A stretch of 64,000 nt of DNA from NCBI GenBank assembly GCA_963732635.1, contig CAVTAL010000001.1, forward strand, positions 62,001-126,000, given 5' to 3'. The translations under genes and the position numbers were made by a program. Positions 54,340 through 64,000 of the stretch are shown piece after piece. Source of the DNA: JAKFWF01 sp963732635. Its GTDB lineage: Bacteria > Pseudomonadota > Alphaproteobacteria > Rhizobiales > Hyphomicrobiaceae. How positions within the stretch are numbered: position 1 is the first letter of the stretch; every line of letters begins with the position of its first letter. The notes beneath the pieces are model-generated. The model was given only the letters and a program-made list of their open reading frames with translations, was not told the DNA's origin and searched no databases.

Positions 54340-55548
54340 TCACCGCTTCACGAGTGCCAGCAGGCCGCCGATCATAGGTTTGTCGACGCCAGTGGTGCCG
54401 GGAAACGTAATCGGCAGCTTGAGCAGTGATCGAATCGCGAGATAGCCCCACGCCTCGGCTTCGATGGCGTCGCCGTCGAGCCCCACCGCCTCGGCCGGCA
54501 CCACCGCATTCTGCACCGCCGCCGCCAGCATGCCCATGATGGTCTTGTTGCGGCGACCGCCGCCGCAGATGATCCACAGCTGCGGTTCCTCTGGGAAATG
54601 CTCGCGAGCGCGGGCAATCGAGGATGCGGTGAACGCGGACAGTGTCGCGGCACCATCGGCGACCGAGAGATTGTCGCAAACGTCGGCGATGAACGTGTTG
54701 CGATCAAGCGACTTCGGCGGCAATTCGCCGAAGTACGAATGGCTGAGATAGAAGCGCAGCGCATCGTCGGCAACCTTGCCCTTGGCCGCCGTCGCGCCGT
54801 CGTCGTCGCGCGCTGTTCCCGTGTGCTTCAGCATCCAGTCGTCGATCAGCGCATTGCCGGGGCCGGTATCGAACGCGATCAGATCACCCTCGCGGCCGAC
54901 GTAGGTGACATTGGCAACACCGCCGATATTGACCACCGCCACCGGCCGCTGCGGGAGTTTAGCGACCAGCGCCCGGTGATAGACCGGCACCAGTGGCGCA
55001 CCTTGCCCACCGGCCTCGCAGTCCGCCGCGCGCAGATCATGAACCACATCAATGCCGGTCAACTTGGCGAGTAGCGGCCCATCGCCGAGTTGGACGGTGA
55101 GCTTGCGCCGCACATGGGTCGTCGAAACAACATTCGGGTGTCTGGCGATGGCGTTTTCCCAGTCAGCAACGTCGGTGGCTACGGTCGCGACAATATCTTT
55201 GTGCAGCACGGTCTGGCCGTGAAAACCGATCGCGTTGACACTGGATTTGGCGACCTTGTGCTGTTTCAGGAAGGCCTTGACGGCGCTGGCATGCCGCTCA
55301 GTCAACTCGCGCTCGATTGCCGCGAGGCTGCCGGGACGGTCCATGCGACCAGTCAATTCTTTTGCCTCCTCGATCGCCTGCACCAGGCGCGCCCGGAAAT
55401 CCGCAGCATAGGCGACCGTCATCGATGGCCCGCGAACCACCGCCTGGCCGCCGTCGGTCTCGATCATGGCAACGTCAATACCGTCGAGCGAGGTCCCGCT
55501 CATCAGCCCGATCGCCCGCATCCGGTCTGCGCCCGCCGCCTCAGCCAT
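54340..55548 (-). CDS. anmK: Anhydro-N-acetylmuramic acid kinase
   Basis: A 402-residue sugar kinase that phosphorylates and opens 1,6-anhydroMurNAc for cell-wall recycling. Landmarks: RAIGLMSGTSLDGIDVAMIE, GFHGQTVLHKD, VAVVNIGGVANVTYV with the ATP loop, FDTGPGNALIDDWM and GDAIEAEAWGYLAIR. ATG 55548 follows AGAGGGC. It is divergent from tyrS, an arrangement seen widely in alphaproteobacteria. Confidence 0.95.
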   Translation of the reverse strand: MAEAAGADRMRAIGLMSGTSLDGIDVAMIETDGGQAVVRGPSMTVAYAADFRARLVQAIEEAKELTGRMDRPGSLAAIERELTERHASAVKAFLKQHKVAKSSVNAIGFHGQTVLHKDIVATVATDVADWENAIARHPNVVSTTHVRRKLTVQLGDGPLLAKLTGIDVVHDLRAADCEAGGQGAPLVPVYHRALVAKLPQRPVAVVNIGGVANVTYVGREGDLIAFDTGPGNALIDDWMLKHTGTARDDDGATAAKGKVADDALRFYLSHSYFGELPPKSLDRNTFIADVCDNLSVADGAATLSAFTASSIARAREHFPEEPQLWIICGGGRRNKTIMGMLAAAVQNAVVPAEAVGLDGDAIEAEAWGYLAIRSLLKLPITFPGTTGVDKPMIGGLLALVKR

Positions 55549-55637
55549 ACTTGCCCTCTTGCGCGTTGCGGTGCATGGTCCGCCCCTCAAATCAACACCT
55601 TAACAAACGGAGGCGCCGTCCTTGCGGCGCGATACCG

Positions 55638-56891
55638 ATGACCAGCCCCAAGTCCGACTTCCTTCGCATCCTGACAGAGCGCGGCTTCATTCACCAGGGC
55701 TCCGATATGGCCGGCCTCGATGCATTGGCCGCCAAGGGCGAAGCCATCGCTTATGTCGGCTACGATTGCACCGCGCCCTCGCTGCACGTCGGCTCGCTGA
55801 TCTCGATCATGATGCTGCACTGGCTGCAGGCGACCGGCAACAAGCCTATCGCGTTGATGGGTGGCGGCACCACCCGCGTCGGTGATCCGTCCGGCAAGGA
55901 CGAAACCCGCGCGATCCGCTCGATCGACGAGATCAACGCCAACAAGGACGGTATCAAGACCGTATTCTCGCGGCTCTTGAAGTTCGGCGAAGGCAAAACC
56001 GACGCGATCATGATCGACAACGCCGAGTGGCTGGCGCCTCTCAACTACATCGAGTTCCTGCGCGATGTCGGCAAACACTTCTCGGTCAATCGCATGCTCA
56101 CCATGGATTCGGCGCGCATGCGACTCGAACGCGAGCAAGAGCTATCGTTTATCGAATTCAACTACATGCTGCTGCAGGCCTACGACTTCGTCGAACTGTC
56201 ACGCCGGACGGGCTGCAATCTGCAGATGGGCGGCTCCGATCAGTGGGGCAACATCGTCACCGGCATCGATCTCGGCCGCCGCATGGGCACACCGCAGCTC
56301 TACGCACTCACCTGCCCGCTGCTGACCACGGCATCGGGCGCCAAGATGGGCAAGACCGCCGCTGGCGCGGTGTGGCTCAACGAGGCGCAATTATCGGCCT
56401 ACGACTACTGGCAGTTCTGGCGCAACACCGAAGACGCCGATGTCGGCCGCTTCCTGCGTCTGTTCACGACGCTGCCGATGGCTGACATCCAGCGCCTAGC
56501 CAATTTGCAGGGCGCCGAGATCAACGAAGCCAAGAAGATCCTCGCCACCGAGGCGACCGCTCTCATGCATGGCCGCGACAAGGCCGATGCATCCGCTGCG
56601 ACAGCGCAAAAGACGTTCGAGCAGGGCGCGCTTGCCATCGATCTTCCGACCATCGAGGTGCCGTTGTCCGACATCGAGAACGAACTCGGCATCCTGGCGG
56701 CGTTCGTTACCGCCGGCCTCGTCAAGTCAAACGGCGAAGCCCGCCGTCAGATCCAAGGTGGCGGTCTGCGCGTCAATGACGCAGCCGTCGCCGACGACAA
56801 GGCCAAGTTGCGGTCGAGCGATATCGGCCCGGATGGCGTGATCAAATTGTCGCTCGGCAAGAAGAAGCACGTGCTGCTGCGGCCGGTGTGA
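55638..56891 (+). CDS. tyrS: Tyrosyl-tRNA synthetase
   Basis: A 417-residue class I synthetase (usual bacterial length ~420). The HIGH-type signature is LHVGSLISIMMLHWLQ, tyrosine-site residues are in YDFVELSRRTGCNLQMGGSDQWGNI, and the KMSKS-type loop is KMGKTAAG. A C-terminal S4 domain (EARRQIQGGGLRVND) binds the tRNA. It charges tRNA-Tyr in the cytoplasm. The 89-nt gap to anmK must hold both promoters. Confidence 0.96.
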   Translation: MTSPKSDFLRILTERGFIHQGSDMAGLDALAAKGEAIAYVGYDCTAPSLHVGSLISIMMLHWLQATGNKPIALMGGGTTRVGDPSGKDETRAIRSIDEINANKDGIKTVFSRLLKFGEGKTDAIMIDNAEWLAPLNYIEFLRDVGKHFSVNRMLTMDSARMRLEREQELSFIEFNYMLLQAYDFVELSRRTGCNLQMGGSDQWGNIVTGIDLGRRMGTPQLYALTCPLLTTASGAKMGKTAAGAVWLNEAQLSAYDYWQFWRNTEDADVGRFLRLFTTLPMADIQRLANLQGAEINEAKKILATEATALMHGRDKADASAATAQKTFEQGALAIDLPTIEVPLSDIENELGILAAFVTAGLVKSNGEARRQIQGGGLRVNDAAVADDKAKLRSSDIGPDGVIKLSLGKKKHVLLRPV

Positions 56892-56898
56892 GACCCAC

Positions 56899-59800
56899 CT
56901 AATTCTTGCTGGCGCCCATGTTGGTGCTCCAACCGCCAGACACCTCCGGCACCACTGCGCGTGGCGCCTTGGCGGCCGGCTGGCGGATCGCATCACCGCC
57001 GACCGGCGCCTGCGGTAGCTTGACCTTCGGCGCCGGTTTATCGTCGCGGCAGCTGATGCGCGAGTTGGACGGCGCCATCTCACCTAGGCCACGGAAAACG
57101 CCGGGCAGAATCATCGACAGCGGATTTACCTATACCTGCGGTTGCGCCGTCGGCCCGACGATCCGGAACGTGATGCCAAGCACGCCCTCGCCCTTCGGGC
57201 CGGCAATCAACTGACCGAGGGCCGGCAATTCGCCAAGCGCCGCATTCAAGCCCTGCAGCGGAATGTAGGAGCCGCCGATGTCGACATACTGCGACTTGAA
57301 GTCGGCCTTGCCGCGCAGACTGGCGCCGAGCAGCGGCCCGCGCAAATGCGCATCCTCAAGCACGAGCTGGTTGCAACCGACCAGAAACGGCGCCTGCATC
57401 AGATAGAATTCGATCTGCTGCCGCTCGACCCGGCGACGCGGCCGATTTCCGCTTTCGGCGTTGCTGCGGGCTTCGTCCGGCGTTTGCAGAACTTCACTGA
57501 CAACGGCATCGCCCAGGATGCGGAAATTGCGCACGTCGAGCAGACCGGTCTTCTCGGCGGTACCCCGACCGTCGAGATTGACATCGAGACGCATCACCCC
57601 GCCTTGCAGGTTCGGGTAGAAGCCGACCATCCGGAACGCCTGCCCGGCATCATCGGTCATGACAACCAACTTGCGCGGCTCATTGGCGGTTTGTTGCATG
57701 CCGACTTCGATCGGCTTGCCACCCTCCACCGTGCCTCGCGCCAGCAAGCCGACAAGCTTCTGGCCTCGCCGTGACATCTGCAGCCTGAGCCCTTTCAGCG
57801 ATATATCGCCGTGGCCGAGCACGTTTTCTATCTCGGCCTTGAGGTCAACGCCGGGTTGATCCTTTTTGATCGGCACCGGCTTCTCCGGCGTCTGGCCAAC
57901 CGCAAACAGCTGGCGGAAGAAATCCCGACCATCCCAGTATTGCCCGCGTGCCTTCACGTCCCACACGTTGTCGGCGCGCAAGCTGCCCTGCAATTCCATG
58001 CGCGACACCAGCGTGAGCGCGAAATTCGGGAAATGAAATTCGACCAGCCGGCCGCGGCCATCGATCGCCATGTTGCCATCGATCGCGATGTCGTCGCCAA
58101 CAAGTCGGAAATTCTGCAGTTCGGTACGGTTCTTCTGGGCACGCACCACGTCGAACTCAAGCAGCGCTTGCCGTCCGGGCGCCTTGCGCCAAGCCATCGG
58201 CTCAATGATGAGTTCGGCGCCCGACAGATCTGCACGCACACGGGTCTGACGTTCGCCATTGCCGCCGCGCGTCATCGTCAAATCGACCGGAATGTCGCCG
58301 AGTATAATCTGACTAGTCTCAAGCCCGAGTTGATTGCGGTCGGATGCGTCCAGGTTCGCGCTCAAGCGAAGCGGCGGCTGCTGGTCCTCTGCGGCACCCA
58401 ATACGCGTTGGAACGCTAGCTTGGCGGTGACGCCTCCGACCAGCATCTGCCCGGTGCCGTTCACCGCGCCATCGCCGACATCGATGTTGATCGTGGCGCC
58501 CTGTACATCGTGGCTGCCAATGATCTGCTTGGCACGACCGTCGGTGACCCTCGCCTTGCCCTCGATCTTCATGTCCGACAGTGTCACGCCGGAGATGAGC
58601 GGAAGATTGATCTTGAGATTACCCTCGACCTTGCCGTCCAACCCCTCCGACGGCAGGCCGAGTGGCCCCAAACCCAAGCTGTCCTGCTCCAGGTAGTCGA
58701 CTGCGGACAGCAGCGGGCTCTGAAACCGGAACGCGACTTCGCCGAGCGTCGGTTCGTCATAGATGGCGACGGCGGTGAAGCGGCCGGACTTCATCGCCAC
58801 CCGGCGATTGGCACCGATCTGCGAACTGGCGTCCGGGATCGAGATTTCAAGACTGTCACCTTCGATCCGCAGCAAAGCGCGCGGCACGTCGACCGGCACC
58901 AGCGTCTTGGCCGGAACAAACGCCACGTCGGTCGCTTCGAGCGTCAGCGATACGCGGCGGTTTTCCGGCAACACCACACCCTGGCTGGCGGCAATCGCAA
59001 CCTTGAAGGTGCCGCCTGATAGGCGTCCCTTGGTAACATGCTTCCCGACCCACCGACGCGCGCCCGGTCCCAGCATGCGCGGCCAGATCGCCTTGGCGAT
59101 TTCGGCCGTCGCCGGTCCGATGCGCCCCTCCATCCGAAGCGACTGGCGGCCGTCCGCGGTAGTGATTTCGCCCGCGGCTTCCACCTGGGAGCCGCCGGCA
59201 CGCACGCGCGCTTGGGTCACCGCCAGCACCCCGGTATCGGGCGCGAAATTTCCCCGCAACACCAGTTCTTCCAAAGCGACCGCCGGCACCGCGAACTCAT
59301 CGCCCGACAGCATGCCGTCGGTGGACTTGATGTCGACCGCCCACACCGATTTGCCGCCAGCGCTGTCAACGGCTGCGATCGACCCGGCGATGGTCGCGTG
59401 CCCCTGGTTCCATTGCAGGCGGGACGGCGCGATCACCAACCGGCGGTTGGCGGCATCGAATGTCATATCGAGCGTACCGCCTTCGAGCGGGATCGTCTGC
59501 CGCTCGTTACCTGGAATGACGAGCACGCCGCGGCCTAGATCGAGCTTTGCGCTCGCGCCCAGCACGCGCCCTTCCGGACTGAGTTGCAACCTGGCTTGGC
59601 CGCTCAGCGGCGCATCAAGCGCTTCAAGGCCGGGCACATCCGGCAGCATTGCCGTAAGTCCGCGCGGCACCAGATCCCGCACCGAGGCTTCCAGCGCGAT
59701 AGCGTTGGCCTTCTCCCCCTCCTCGACTTTGAATGTCATGCCCCAGGGCCCGCTCGCACTAGCGAAGGTCAGCGAACCTGTCAGAGTACTTCGCTTCTTC

Positions 59801-60660
59801 TTGTGCTCAAGATCGACGTCTCCTTCGAGCACGGTCCATGCCGTCTGCCGGCCAGCGTGATCGAGAACGACCGTCGCATTGCGCACACCGACCTCACGCA
59901 GGAACGATGCCGCATCGCCGCCGCGACGCGCGCGCTGGCTCGTCTCGGTGATTAGGCGCGCGATATCGACCCGCTGCAGCGCCGAAAGTCTTTCTTCGTC
60001 GGGCTTGGCATCCGCCTCGCCTGCCGCAGCCGTTGCGGCGTCCTTGGCGGCCGAATCAGCGGACTTCGAAAAGCTGACGCTAAGCCCGCCCTGCTCACTG
60101 TAGACCAAGAGCAGCCGTGGTTCGATCAGTACGATCTTGTCGGGCGCGATGCGGCCGGTCAGCAGCGCTTTTCGACTCATACTGATGGCAGCAAGCGGCG
60201 CTACCGCGATCGGCGCCCCGTCGGGATCGGTGAACCGTACATTGCGCATGCGAAATTCAACACTGCCGCTGTCGGTGAGGCGCACCAGGGCGTCCTCGAT
60301 CGCGACGTTGATGCCCGGCATCTCGGCGGCGATGCTCCGACTAATCGGCGCAGCGAGAAACTGCAGCGAAATCGGCCCATTTAGCAATCTGACGTAGCCG
60401 ATCGATACGGCCAGTACGGCGAGAATCACAACCGGCAAAAGACACTTTGCCACGAACCACGTTGGTCGACCGATCGCGCCCAGCACGGCGCGGCCGGGCG
60501 CCCGCGTCCGCGGCTTCGCCGGCACGGTGCGCTTCTTCTTCAATGGCGGTCGCGTCGGCGTATCCACCCTGGCCCGTCCAAACAAACCAAACGTTCCCGG
60601 CAGCCGATCAGGCCGCCAGTCGGCGCAAACGAGGTACGCTAGTTCGCGCCAGTATATCAT
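56899..60660 (-). pseudogene. DUF3971/AsmA-like envelope protein interrupted by one in-frame amber codon
   Basis: A ~1250-residue reading frame with one TAG at 57132-57130. An N-terminal basic segment and one helix (FVAKCLLPVVILAVLAVSIGYV) precede a very long, strand-rich DUF3971/AsmA-like region, as in proteins that bridge the envelope and move phospholipid. The conserved C-terminal end is split: ...IVGPTAQPQV, TAG, then, in the same frame, VNPLSMILPGVFRGLGEMAPSN and a 60-residue tail to the stop at 56899. TAG replacing CAG (Gln) is the simplest change. The start is uncertain (ATG 60660, or a GTG further in). Divergent from bcp. Confidence 0.85.
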
Positions 60661-60743
60661 CCCCCTGGCGCAACCAAATCCACATAGCCTACGTATGGGC
60701 TGAAAAGCATGCGGAAAAGCGTCAAAAGAAAGGCCCTTACACA

Positions 60744-61211
60744 ATGGTACAGGATGGCGATGCCGCTCCCGATTTTGAAGTGCCCGGCGATGATGGCAAG
60801 CCCTTCAAGCTGTCCCATCGGAAGGGCCGCGCGGTCGTGCTCTACTTCTATCCCAAGGATGACACGTCGGGCTGCACCACCGAGGCCCGCGATTTCACCA
60901 ATCTGGCCGACAAATTCAAGGCCGCTGGCGCCGATGTCGTCGGCGTCTCGCCGGATAGCGTTGCGAGCCATCAAAAGTTCATCAAAAAGCACGACCTCGG
61001 CGTCCGGCTCGTCGCCGACGAGGATCAAGCGGTTTCGACCGCCTATGGCGTCTGGGTCGAAAAATCGATGTACGGCCGAAAGTACATGGGGGTCGAGCGT
61101 TCCACGTTCCTGATCGACCGAAGCGGCCGGATCGCCATGACGTGGCGCAAGGTGAAGGTGCCGGGCCACGCCGCAGCAGTGCTGGCCGCGCTTCAGGGGC
61201 TTGAAGAGTGA
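60744..61211 (+). CDS. bcp: Thioredoxin-dependent peroxiredoxin, BCP/PrxQ type
   Basis: A 155-residue peroxiredoxin: APDFEVPGDDGKPFKLS, VVLYFYPKDDTSGCTTEARDF with the peroxidatic Cys, and ERSTFLIDRSGRI. The classical resolving Cys five residues after the peroxidatic one is absent (Ala/Arg there), so it would work as a 1-Cys-type BCP using an external thiol. It reduces hydrogen and lipid peroxides in the cytoplasm. Its TGA overlaps the GTG of the DUF455 gene, so the two are coupled. Confidence 0.94.
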   Translation: MVQDGDAAPDFEVPGDDGKPFKLSHRKGRAVVLYFYPKDDTSGCTTEARDFTNLADKFKAAGADVVGVSPDSVASHQKFIKKHDLGVRLVADEDQAVSTAYGVWVEKSMYGRKYMGVERSTFLIDRSGRIAMTWRKVKVPGHAAAVLAALQGLEE

Positions 61212-62068
61212 CAGACGCCATCCCGCTCACCGCGACCGACGAGGTCGTCGCACCGCCAGACCTGGCCCGCGCCGCCCGCGCAATCGTGACGACGCCTGAT
61301 CTTGATCAGAAAGTCGCGCTCGCAAAGGCCACCGCCAAGGCATGGTTCGGCGGCCGCCTCGCCATAGGCGCGCTTAGTACCTCTGCCCCAATGCCCGACC
61401 AGCCCGGCCGCCCGGCGAAGCCAGAACTCATGCTGCCGCGCCATATGCCCCGCCGCTCCACCGGGGGTGAGAAAGGTCGGTTCGCGCTGCTGCATGCGCT
61501 CGCCCATATCGAACTCAATGCCGTTGACATGACTTGGGATCTCGTTGGCCGGTTTGCCACGAAGTCCATGCCGCGCCCGTTTTTCGACAACTGGGTGCAG
61601 GTCGGCCTTGAGGAAGCCAAGCACTTCGAAATGTTGTCGCGCCGCTTGAAGGAGCTAGGTGGCGCTTACGGCGACCAGCCTGCACATGACGGCCTGTGGC
61701 AGGCGGCGCAGGCCACCGGACACGATCTTCTCGCTCGTCTGGCCGTCGTGCCGTTGGTGCTGGAAGCGCGCGGTCTCGACGTTACCCCCAGCATGATCCG
61801 AAATCTCGAAGCCGCTGGCGACTTGGCGTCGGCCAAGATCATCGCCATCATCTACCGCGACGAAAAGCGCCACGTCGCCTTCGGCATGAAATGGTTCAGG
61901 CACCTGTGCCTGGAACGGAAATTGCCAATTGAACCCACATTTCATCGCATCGTGCGGGAGAACTTCCGGGGCCCCATAAAGCCACCATTCAACGATCGCG
62001 CTCGCGCTGAGGCCGGACTGACGCCGGGCTTCTACAAGCCACTTTCGGCGTTCGGTGCCCCCAAATGA
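61208..62068 (+). CDS. DUF455 ferritin-like di-iron protein
   Basis: A 286-residue helical protein with repeated carboxylate/His motifs of ferritin-like di-iron proteins: ALAHIELNAVDMTWDL, GLEEAKHFEMLSRRL and YRDEKRHVAFGMKWF. The order is typical of DUF455, whose activity is not established. The GTG start overlaps the bcp stop (GTGA), so a peroxide-related oxidase or iron role in partnership with the peroxiredoxin is a reasonable inference. Confidence 0.88.
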   Translation: MTDAIPLTATDEVVAPPDLARAARAIVTTPDLDQKVALAKATAKAWFGGRLAIGALSTSAPMPDQPGRPAKPELMLPRHMPRRSTGGEKGRFALLHALAHIELNAVDMTWDLVGRFATKSMPRPFFDNWVQVGLEEAKHFEMLSRRLKELGGAYGDQPAHDGLWQAAQATGHDLLARLAVVPLVLEARGLDVTPSMIRNLEAAGDLASAKIIAIIYRDEKRHVAFGMKWFRHLCLERKLPIEPTFHRIVRENFRGPIKPPFNDRARAEAGLTPGFYKPLSAFGAPK

Positions 62069-62279
62069 CACACCTTGTCAGCAAATTGCCAGTCTTCGCG
62101 TTACGTTTCGAGTTGGAAGTAGACAAGTGCAGGAATTTCACCGAGATCGGCCAATATGCCATCTAGGCAAGGACTGGGGCGCCGCGTAAAAGATTTATGC
62201 TGGCACAGCAGACAATCAATACTTGCAATGACACTGCTGAACATTCTGCCATAAAATACGTCCCGGAGAGTACGCGTCC

Positions 62280-62807
62280 ATGCTGTCGAATTTCACGTCG
62301 AAGAGAACTGCAACTGAGAGTGGCCCTATGAGCATCGCTGCGTCCTCGCCCGCCGTTCCCCCAGCGCTGCCCCAGGTCGGCGCCGCGCGTCCCGCCGGCC
62401 CCGCCCAGCGCGCGCCGGACAAGATCGCCGCATCAGTGATCGGTCCGGACCTCACGATCCTCGGAAATCTCGTGTCCAAGGGCGAAGTTCACGTCGACGG
62501 TGAAGTGCAGGGCGATATCCACGGTTCGCACATCACGATCGGTGACAAAGCCAAGATCACTGGCAGCATCGTCGCCGAGGAGATCGTTGTACGAGGCCAT
62601 GTCATGGGCTCGATCCGCGGCCGGCGCGTCATGCTGCAAGCGTCAAGCCATGTCGATGGCGACATCTATCATCAGGCGTTGTCGATCGAGCAAGGTGCGT
62701 TCTTCGAAGGCAAATCCCGTCGAGCCGAAGACCCGACCGCAGGCGTCGCACGGCCCGAGATCGCCAATGGTACATTGCCAGTCCCAGGCGGCATGCCCGG
62801 CGCCTGA
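62280..62807 (+). CDS. Bactofilin family cytoskeletal protein
   Basis: A 175-residue protein with a disordered Ala/Pro-rich N-terminus (to residue ~47), a central bactofilin beta-helix (IAASVIGPDLTILGNLVSKGEVHVDGEVQGDIHGSHITIGDKAKITGSIVAEEIVVRGHVMGSIRGRRVMLQASSHVDGDI) and a short disordered tail. Bactofilins polymerise without nucleotide and position cell-wall enzymes. The usual M23 peptidase partner gene is absent. GGAGAG precedes ATG 62280. It converges on the YhaN-type gene, 12 nt away. Confidence 0.93.
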   Translation: MLSNFTSKRTATESGPMSIAASSPAVPPALPQVGAARPAGPAQRAPDKIAASVIGPDLTILGNLVSKGEVHVDGEVQGDIHGSHITIGDKAKITGSIVAEEIVVRGHVMGSIRGRRVMLQASSHVDGDIYHQALSIEQGAFFEGKSRRAEDPTAGVARPEIANGTLPVPGGMPGA

Positions 62808-62819
62808 GTACAATCGGCT

Positions 62820-64000
62820 TCAGCCGGCGAACGTAGTTTGAGCTGGCGACCACGATTGCATGGCGATCATTTTCACGGCGGGTCCGGCGCCAATTGCCGC
62901 GACCCGTTCTTCGTGGCACGTCAGCATGATCACCTGATGATGCTCGGCGGCAGCTTCGAGTGCGGCGAACATGGCGCCAAACCGCCCGGCGTCGGCATAG
63001 ACAAGCGCATCGTCCAGCACCAGCGGCAGCGCCTCGCCGCGATCCGCCAGCAAGCGGGCGTAGGCCAGACGTACCAGCACCGCAATCTGCTCGGACGTAC
63101 CGCCACTCAGGCGATTGCCGGACAAACTCAACCCCTGGCGCGCCAATCCTGACACGGCCAGCACGTCGTCCAGCTCGAACTTGGCCTCCGGAAACACGCC
63201 GCTGGCGTAAAGCTGCAACCGATCCACCACCGGTTTCAATTCCGATGCCCGCGCGGCGAGCGCTTCGGCCCCCAAAAGACGCTCAAGCAATTCGAGTTCC
63301 GCAACTTCCCGCTGGAATGTTGCGACGCGCGCCTCGGCCGCGCCGAGCGCCGCGCGTGCATCCTCTAGAACCGCCTCGACGCCATCCTGCCGGTCGCGCA
63401 TCAGCGCACTTTCGAGCCCCGCGATATCGAGTGCGAGTTGCTGGCGTTGGTGCGCGATGCGCGCCTCTGCCGCAACCGCCGCTGTAATTTCGACTTGCAG
63501 TGTCGCGACCGCCGCCGGCGCGAGCATCCCGGCCGACCATGCCGACCGTTCGAGCACGGCGGTATTCAATTCTGCCTCGGCCCGCCCCAGGATTTCTTGG
63601 CGCCCAGCAAGTTCGCCCGGGATATCGGCCGATGGCGGCAATGCCGCTTCGAGCCGAGCCAATCGCGCCGCCAGACTTTCCTGTTCCGACATCAGCCGCG
63701 ATTGTCGCCTTGACGCGTCAAGTAGCGCGGTCTGGTTGGCACGTTCCGCGCTATCGGATTGCACCATGGCGCTTCGCAGCGACGACAACTCGGCAGCGAG
63801 TTGCGAACGCGATTCCTGCGGCGCCAAGACTTCGGCCGTCATTGCTGCAACGTCGGCTGCCATGGCCGATAGGGCTTGCTCGATGGCGGCTAGGCCGTCC
63901 GGTGCTTCGGCGGCAACACGCGCCCCAGCTTCAAGCCGCTCGGCGATCAACTTCTGGCGACGGAAAAGCCGCGCTTCGGCTTCGTCGATATCGCTCACGT
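62820..64000 (-). CDS. YhaN-type SMC/RecF-like ATPase, C-terminal part (cut by window edge)
   Basis: At least 393 codons are visible. Most is a long coiled coil rich in Ala, Glu, Arg and Leu (LAAELSSLRSAMVQSD, EARIAHQRQQLALDIAGLES). The C-terminal ATPase half has LSLSGNRLSGGTSEQIAVLVRLAYARLL (ABC signature) and LPLVLDDALVYADAGRF (Walker B), then VIMLTCHEE. The Walker A half lies beyond 64000. YhaN-type proteins act with the nuclease YhaO (SbcD-like) in DNA processing; the partner would be expected outside the window. Confidence 0.85.
   Translation of the reverse strand, partial: VSDIDEAEARLFRRQKLIAERLEAGARVAAEAPDGLAAIEQALSAMAADVAAMTAEVLAPQESRSQLAAELSSLRSAMVQSDSAERANQTALLDASRRQSRLMSEQESLAARLARLEAALPPSADIPGELAGRQEILGRAEAELNTAVLERSAWSAGMLAPAAVATLQVEITAAVAAEARIAHQRQQLALDIAGLESALMRDRQDGVEAVLEDARAALGAAEARVATFQREVAELELLERLLGAEALAARASELKPVVDRLQLYASGVFPEAKFELDDVLAVSGLARQGLSLSGNRLSGGTSEQIAVLVRLAYARLLADRGEALPLVLDDALVYADAGRFGAMFAALEAAAEHHQVIMLTCHEERVAAIGAGPAVKMIAMQSWSPAQTTFAG

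Noticed and set aside
1..64000. CRISPR arrays, rRNA or tRNA genes, insertion sequences, prophage or integrase genes
   Set aside because: No direct-repeat/spacer array, cloverleaf, transposase or integrase motif was recognised on reading both strands; a short tRNA missed by eye cannot be completely excluded.

Overview
The window is chromosomal DNA from a GC-rich alphaproteobacterium, most likely of the order Hyphomicrobiales (Rhizobiales). This is inferred from the gene content: an ECF11-type RpoE/ChrR pair, class I ketol-acid reductoisomerase, DUF3726, DUF455 and bactofilin genes, a large DUF3971/AsmA-like protein, and high GC at third codon positions. No rRNA, tRNA, CRISPR array, insertion sequence or prophage was recognised.

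Layout. (a) 1-7750, all on the minus strand: an amino-acid-type ABC permease (cut by the window edge) and its binding protein, a TRAP transporter (dctM, dctQ, dctP), an FCD/GntR regulator with a palindromic operator beside its start, a fructuronate-reductase/mannitol-dehydrogenase-family enzyme and a metallo-beta-lactamase-fold hydrolase. This looks like a hexuronate or related sugar-acid uptake and oxidation cluster under UxuR-like control. (b) 7959-16495: a stand-alone Hint-domain protein, a LysE exporter, a PLP-dependent decarboxylase coupled to a metallophosphoesterase, an outer-membrane-like protein, citrate synthase, an inositol-monophosphatase-family enzyme and an endonuclease/exonuclease/phosphatase-family protein. 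(c) 16526-18000: the decayed remains of an AAA ATPase plus DUF4276-like pair, probably an old defence module. (d) 18126-20965: ilvC, a glutathione transferase, a LysE exporter and a small conserved protein.

(e) 21.3-47.1 kb: recognisable, normally essential-looking genes are split by many single-base indels, mostly +1. They are a P1 peptidase, a minus-strand run fadE - fadJ - membrane protein - thiolase - cfa, a class A penicillin-binding protein with DUF1214 and partner genes, a YcgN-type protein, a plus-strand operon (dimethylglycine-dehydrogenase-like, M19 dipeptidase, Ldh2-type dehydrogenase, an unknown ~560-residue protein, DUF3726), chrR and rpoE, a Kef-type antiporter and a PfkB kinase. 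Genes on both sides of this block are clean. The simplest explanation is an unpolished stretch of sequence rather than about 15 independent pseudogenes, so I annotate the inferred full extents and mark them as broken.

(f) 47.2-64 kb: intact housekeeping genes, namely threonine aldolase, an EamA exporter, a small periplasmic protein, a phosphoglycolate-phosphatase-like HAD enzyme, a TrmA/RumA-type RNA methyltransferase, TlyA, a Tat-exported superoxide dismutase, a second HAD enzyme, AnmK diverging from TyrS, a DUF3971 gene interrupted by a single in-frame amber codon, a BCP peroxiredoxin coupled to a DUF455 ferritin-like protein, a bactofilin and the C-terminal part of a YhaN-type ATPase.

The most informative points are the amber codon inside the DUF3971 gene, the sharply bounded frameshift block, two tandem 16-bp palindromes over a near-consensus promoter at fadE, the UxuR-like operator, the stand-alone Hint protein, the betaine-type operon with two uncharacterised members, and the decayed ATPase/DUF4276 pair.
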